64,000 nt of DNA from Aurantiacibacter sediminis. Lineage in GTDB: Bacteria; Pseudomonadota; Alphaproteobacteria; Sphingomonadales; Sphingomonadaceae. A program made the translations under genes and the position numbers. The stretch's first letter is position 1, and every line of letters starts with the position of its first letter. The stretch spans positions 248,001 to 312,000 of the forward strand of contig NZ_JAEANY010000003.1 of NCBI RefSeq assembly GCF_016019885.1, written 5' to 3'. The notes below the pieces were generated by a model. That model had not been told where the DNA came from. It saw nothing but the letters and a program-made list of their open reading frames with translations, and ran no database searches. Below are positions 62,008 through 64,000 of this stretch, piece after piece.

Positions 62008-63633
62008 CTATTCGCTGGCCGCTATATGGCCACCGAAGGCGCGGCCGAAATAGTCTTCCGGCAACCAACCGGGGCGCGCATCCATGTTGGCAACATTGCG
62101 CAGCACGAGATAAGCGATATCGGTAAAGCGGCCGAGCTGCTCATATTCGATCAGGTCGGCTTCATCCGAAGGCTCATGGTAATGCGTGGCCAGGAAACCA
62201 GTCTGGATCGCCTCTCCGCCATTGCCGAAGCCGAGGTCTACATAGACTGCCGGGATACCGCGCTCGACATAGGAGTATTGGTCGGACCGGAAAAAGAAAG
62301 CTTCGCCCGGGTTGGGATCGGGCACCAGCTCAAGGCCATATTCGCTCACTGCAGTGGCCACTGCCGGGCCGAGATTGGAGCGATCCGCGCCAAAGGCCAC
62401 GATGTCGGAGAAGGGCCATGTCAGGATAGGCATGTCGACATTCACGTTTGCGACCAATTCGCCCTCGCCAAGGCCGGGATTGGCCGCGTGATAGGATGAT
62501 CCGATCAGCCCCAATTCCTCTGCTCCCAATGCGACAAACAGCGTGGGACGGCGTACCGGCTCCTCGCGAAGAAGCCGGGCCATTTCCATCAGCGCTGCAA
62601 CGCCCGTCGCATTATCCATCGCGCCGTTATAAATGCGATCACCGTCCTCGGTCGGATATCGCGAGATGCCTTCGTGATCGAGATGCGCTGTCACGACGAC
62701 ATATTGGTCTGCCAATGCCGGATCGGTGCCGGGCAGCATCCCGATGACATTCGAAGTTGCCAGTGCCGGCTGGATTTCATTCGCGAAGCTGATCCGGGCG
62801 CGCGATGAAATGTCGAAGCTGGGAAGCGGGGCCATGCCATTTGCCTGCGCCATCGACACTTCATCGAGGGAGATTTGCTCGCCTTGCAGCAAGCTCCGGG
62901 ACAGCTCTTCCGATGCCACAAGCGAGACCTGCACGCCGTCGACCGGATGACCCGGCACACCGTCCGGGCCGAGCCAGGTCAGCCCACCGCCACCTGCGAA
63001 AAAAGCAGCCCCGCGAGCAAAGGGGATGCGCGCCGAAAGCTCCGGCGTCCACAGCATTATCGCACCGATAGCGCCCCGTTCCGCAAGCCGCGAAGTCGCC
63101 TGGTTCTGCAGGATGCGCGTTTCGAGCGGATCGAGCCCTTCGGGCGCGCCATAGACCCACAGGGCGATCTTGCCTTCGAGATCGACGCCGGAAAGATCGT
63201 CATAACCAAGATCGGGCCGATCATAGCCGTAGCCGACGAAGACCATCTCGGCCTCGAACCTGCCACTGCCTGCATTCGGCAGGCCTCCGCCGACGATATC
63301 CGTGCCGTAATCGACTTTGCGCGAATTGCCCTCGGCATCGACGATAGAAACGCTTGTGTCGCGCGCCTGGCGGACGCGGACCAGCTCGAAATTCTGATAC
63401 CAGCTGCCATCGTCTCCGCCCGGCAGCAGGCCGACCTCGGCAAAGCGGCCAGCGACATATTCCGCGGCGCGATCATAGCCGGGCGTGCCCGCTTCGCGCC
63501 CTTCCATGTCGTCATCGGCGAGGATGCGGACGTCGTCTTCCAACGTAGCCCGGTCGGAAATCGCTTGCTGCGCCGAACCCGGCATCGCCAGGAAGGACGC
63601 AGCCAAAGCGGCAAGAACACTCAGTTTTCTCAT
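62008..63633 (-). CDS. Secreted M28-family metallopeptidase with PA-like domain
   Basis: 541 residues: signal peptide (MRKLSVLAALAASFLAMPGSAQQ), an inserted PA-type domain (about 130-270) and an M28 zinc aminopeptidase/carboxypeptidase core. Zinc and catalytic residues sit in VTAHLDHEG, MDNATGVAALMEM, LGAEELGLIGS, NVDMPIL and ATHYHEPSDE. It probably acts in the periplasm or outside the cell. ATG 63633 follows a GGGGGAA ribosome-binding site; an in-frame upstream ATG at 63666 would mask the signal. Confidence 0.9.
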   Translation of the reverse strand: MRKLSVLAALAASFLAMPGSAQQAISDRATLEDDVRILADDDMEGREAGTPGYDRAAEYVAGRFAEVGLLPGGDDGSWYQNFELVRVRQARDTSVSIVDAEGNSRKVDYGTDIVGGGLPNAGSGRFEAEMVFVGYGYDRPDLGYDDLSGVDLEGKIALWVYGAPEGLDPLETRILQNQATSRLAERGAIGAIMLWTPELSARIPFARGAAFFAGGGGLTWLGPDGVPGHPVDGVQVSLVASEELSRSLLQGEQISLDEVSMAQANGMAPLPSFDISSRARISFANEIQPALATSNVIGMLPGTDPALADQYVVVTAHLDHEGISRYPTEDGDRIYNGAMDNATGVAALMEMARLLREEPVRRPTLFVALGAEELGLIGSSYHAANPGLGEGELVANVNVDMPILTWPFSDIVAFGADRSNLGPAVATAVSEYGLELVPDPNPGEAFFFRSDQYSYVERGIPAVYVDLGFGNGGEAIQTGFLATHYHEPSDEADLIEYEQLGRFTDIAYLVLRNVANMDARPGWLPEDYFGRAFGGHIAASE

Positions 63634-63732
63634 GGAAATTCCCCCGCCCATCAGCGCAAATCTCAAGCAGCGCCGAGTGCTACACGCTAATGCGTGACGT
63701 GCAAGAGCCTTGCCGCAACGGCAGGGCGCGCA

Positions 63733-64000
63733 TCAATCCTTCGAAACGACGCTTTCGGGCAATTCTGTGCCGAATACGCGCTGGTAATACTCCGCCACCA
63801 GCATCCGCTCTGCCTCATCGCATTTGTTGAGGAAGCTGAGGCGGAAAGAGAAGCCGGGATCACCGAAAATTTCGGTGTTCTGCGCCCAAGTGATGACCGT
63901 ACGCGGGCTCATCACCGTGGAGATATCGCCATTCATGAAGCCCTGACGGCTGAGGTCTGCCACGCGGATCATGTCTGCCACCAGATCGGCGCCGAGCGTG
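63733..64000 (-). CDS. cobS: Cobaltochelatase CobS-type AAA+ subunit, C-terminal part
   Basis: The gene runs off the right edge; about 88 C-terminal residues are visible. [72 protein letters not shown] matches the end of CobS, the AAA+ subunit that, with CobT, inserts cobalt into the corrin ring. Other functions cannot be ruled out for a fragment, and the ATP site lies outside the window. cobT is not visible. Confidence 0.85.
   Translation of the reverse strand, partial: TLGADLVADMIRVADLSRQGFMNGDISTVMSPRTVITWAQNTEIFGDPGFSFRLSFLNKCDEAERMLVAEYYQRVFGTELPESVVSKD

Overview
The window is high-GC chromosomal DNA from an alphaproteobacterium, most likely order Sphingomonadales (Erythrobacteraceae/Sphingomonadaceae type). 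Three things point there: a CcrM-type GANTC methyltransferase; the block pckA / chvI-chvG / minimal hprK / rapZ / EIIA-Man / HPr; and dispersed palindromic repeats of the sort scattered through sphingomonad genomes. Species cannot be told from the sequence. I see no tRNA, rRNA, CRISPR array, insertion sequence or prophage. Coding density is very high, with many 4-8 bp stop/start overlaps.

Layout. 1-7.1 kb: an EamA transporter and a surface-glycan island (GT2 polyprenyl-phosphate glycosyltransferase, GT39/ArnT-like membrane transferase, UPF0104 membrane protein, HprK-like kinase, divergent GT4). 7.2-13.5 kb: a lone cpaF, a second EamA transporter, an entericidin lipopeptide, and the coupled set dgt / NAD(P)-binding protein / ABA4-like / DUF938. 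13.5-20.7 kb: an atypical Asp/Glu racemase; proton-translocating transhydrogenase (pntAA-pntAB-pntB with a small secreted-protein gene inserted); a tiny cytochrome oxidase subunit; an NtrC-type regulator with a defective GAFTGA loop; folP. 21-29 kb: ccrM with GANTC sites and a DnaA box upstream, SDR, Na+/Ca2+ exchanger, rnhB, PQQ sugar dehydrogenase, and GNAT-DUF1285-NUDIX-cca.

29-43.5 kb: a secreted repeat protein, parC, PfpI, an MscS-like channel facing a bacterial voltage-gated Na+ channel (filter TLESWSM), two cysteine desulfurases plus a [2Fe-2S] ferredoxin, alpha/beta hydrolase, TonB, a DUF885 peptidase, and a DUF937/EF-hand-like/glutaminyl cyclase set. 43.6-50.9 kb: gluconeogenic and regulatory-PTS block. 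PckA is divergent from the acid/envelope-sensing ChvI-ChvG system, followed by HprK, RapZ, EIIA-Man, HPr and a SpoU-type RNA methyltransferase. 50.9-64 kb: rmuC, a cysteine-rich copper-storage-like protein, a membrane spermidine-synthase-like fusion, def, recR, fmt-truA, an MDR dehydrogenase, a class A penicillin-binding protein, an M28 peptidase and the C-terminal end of cobS.

Most genes are housekeeping. The least explained are the glycan island with its HprK-like kinase; the membrane SpeE-like protein, whose leader carries a perfect CtrA-type box and a hairpin covering the ribosome-binding site; the GAFPGA regulator; and the gene inserted inside the pnt operon. Functions come from recognising motifs and family features by eye, with no database search.
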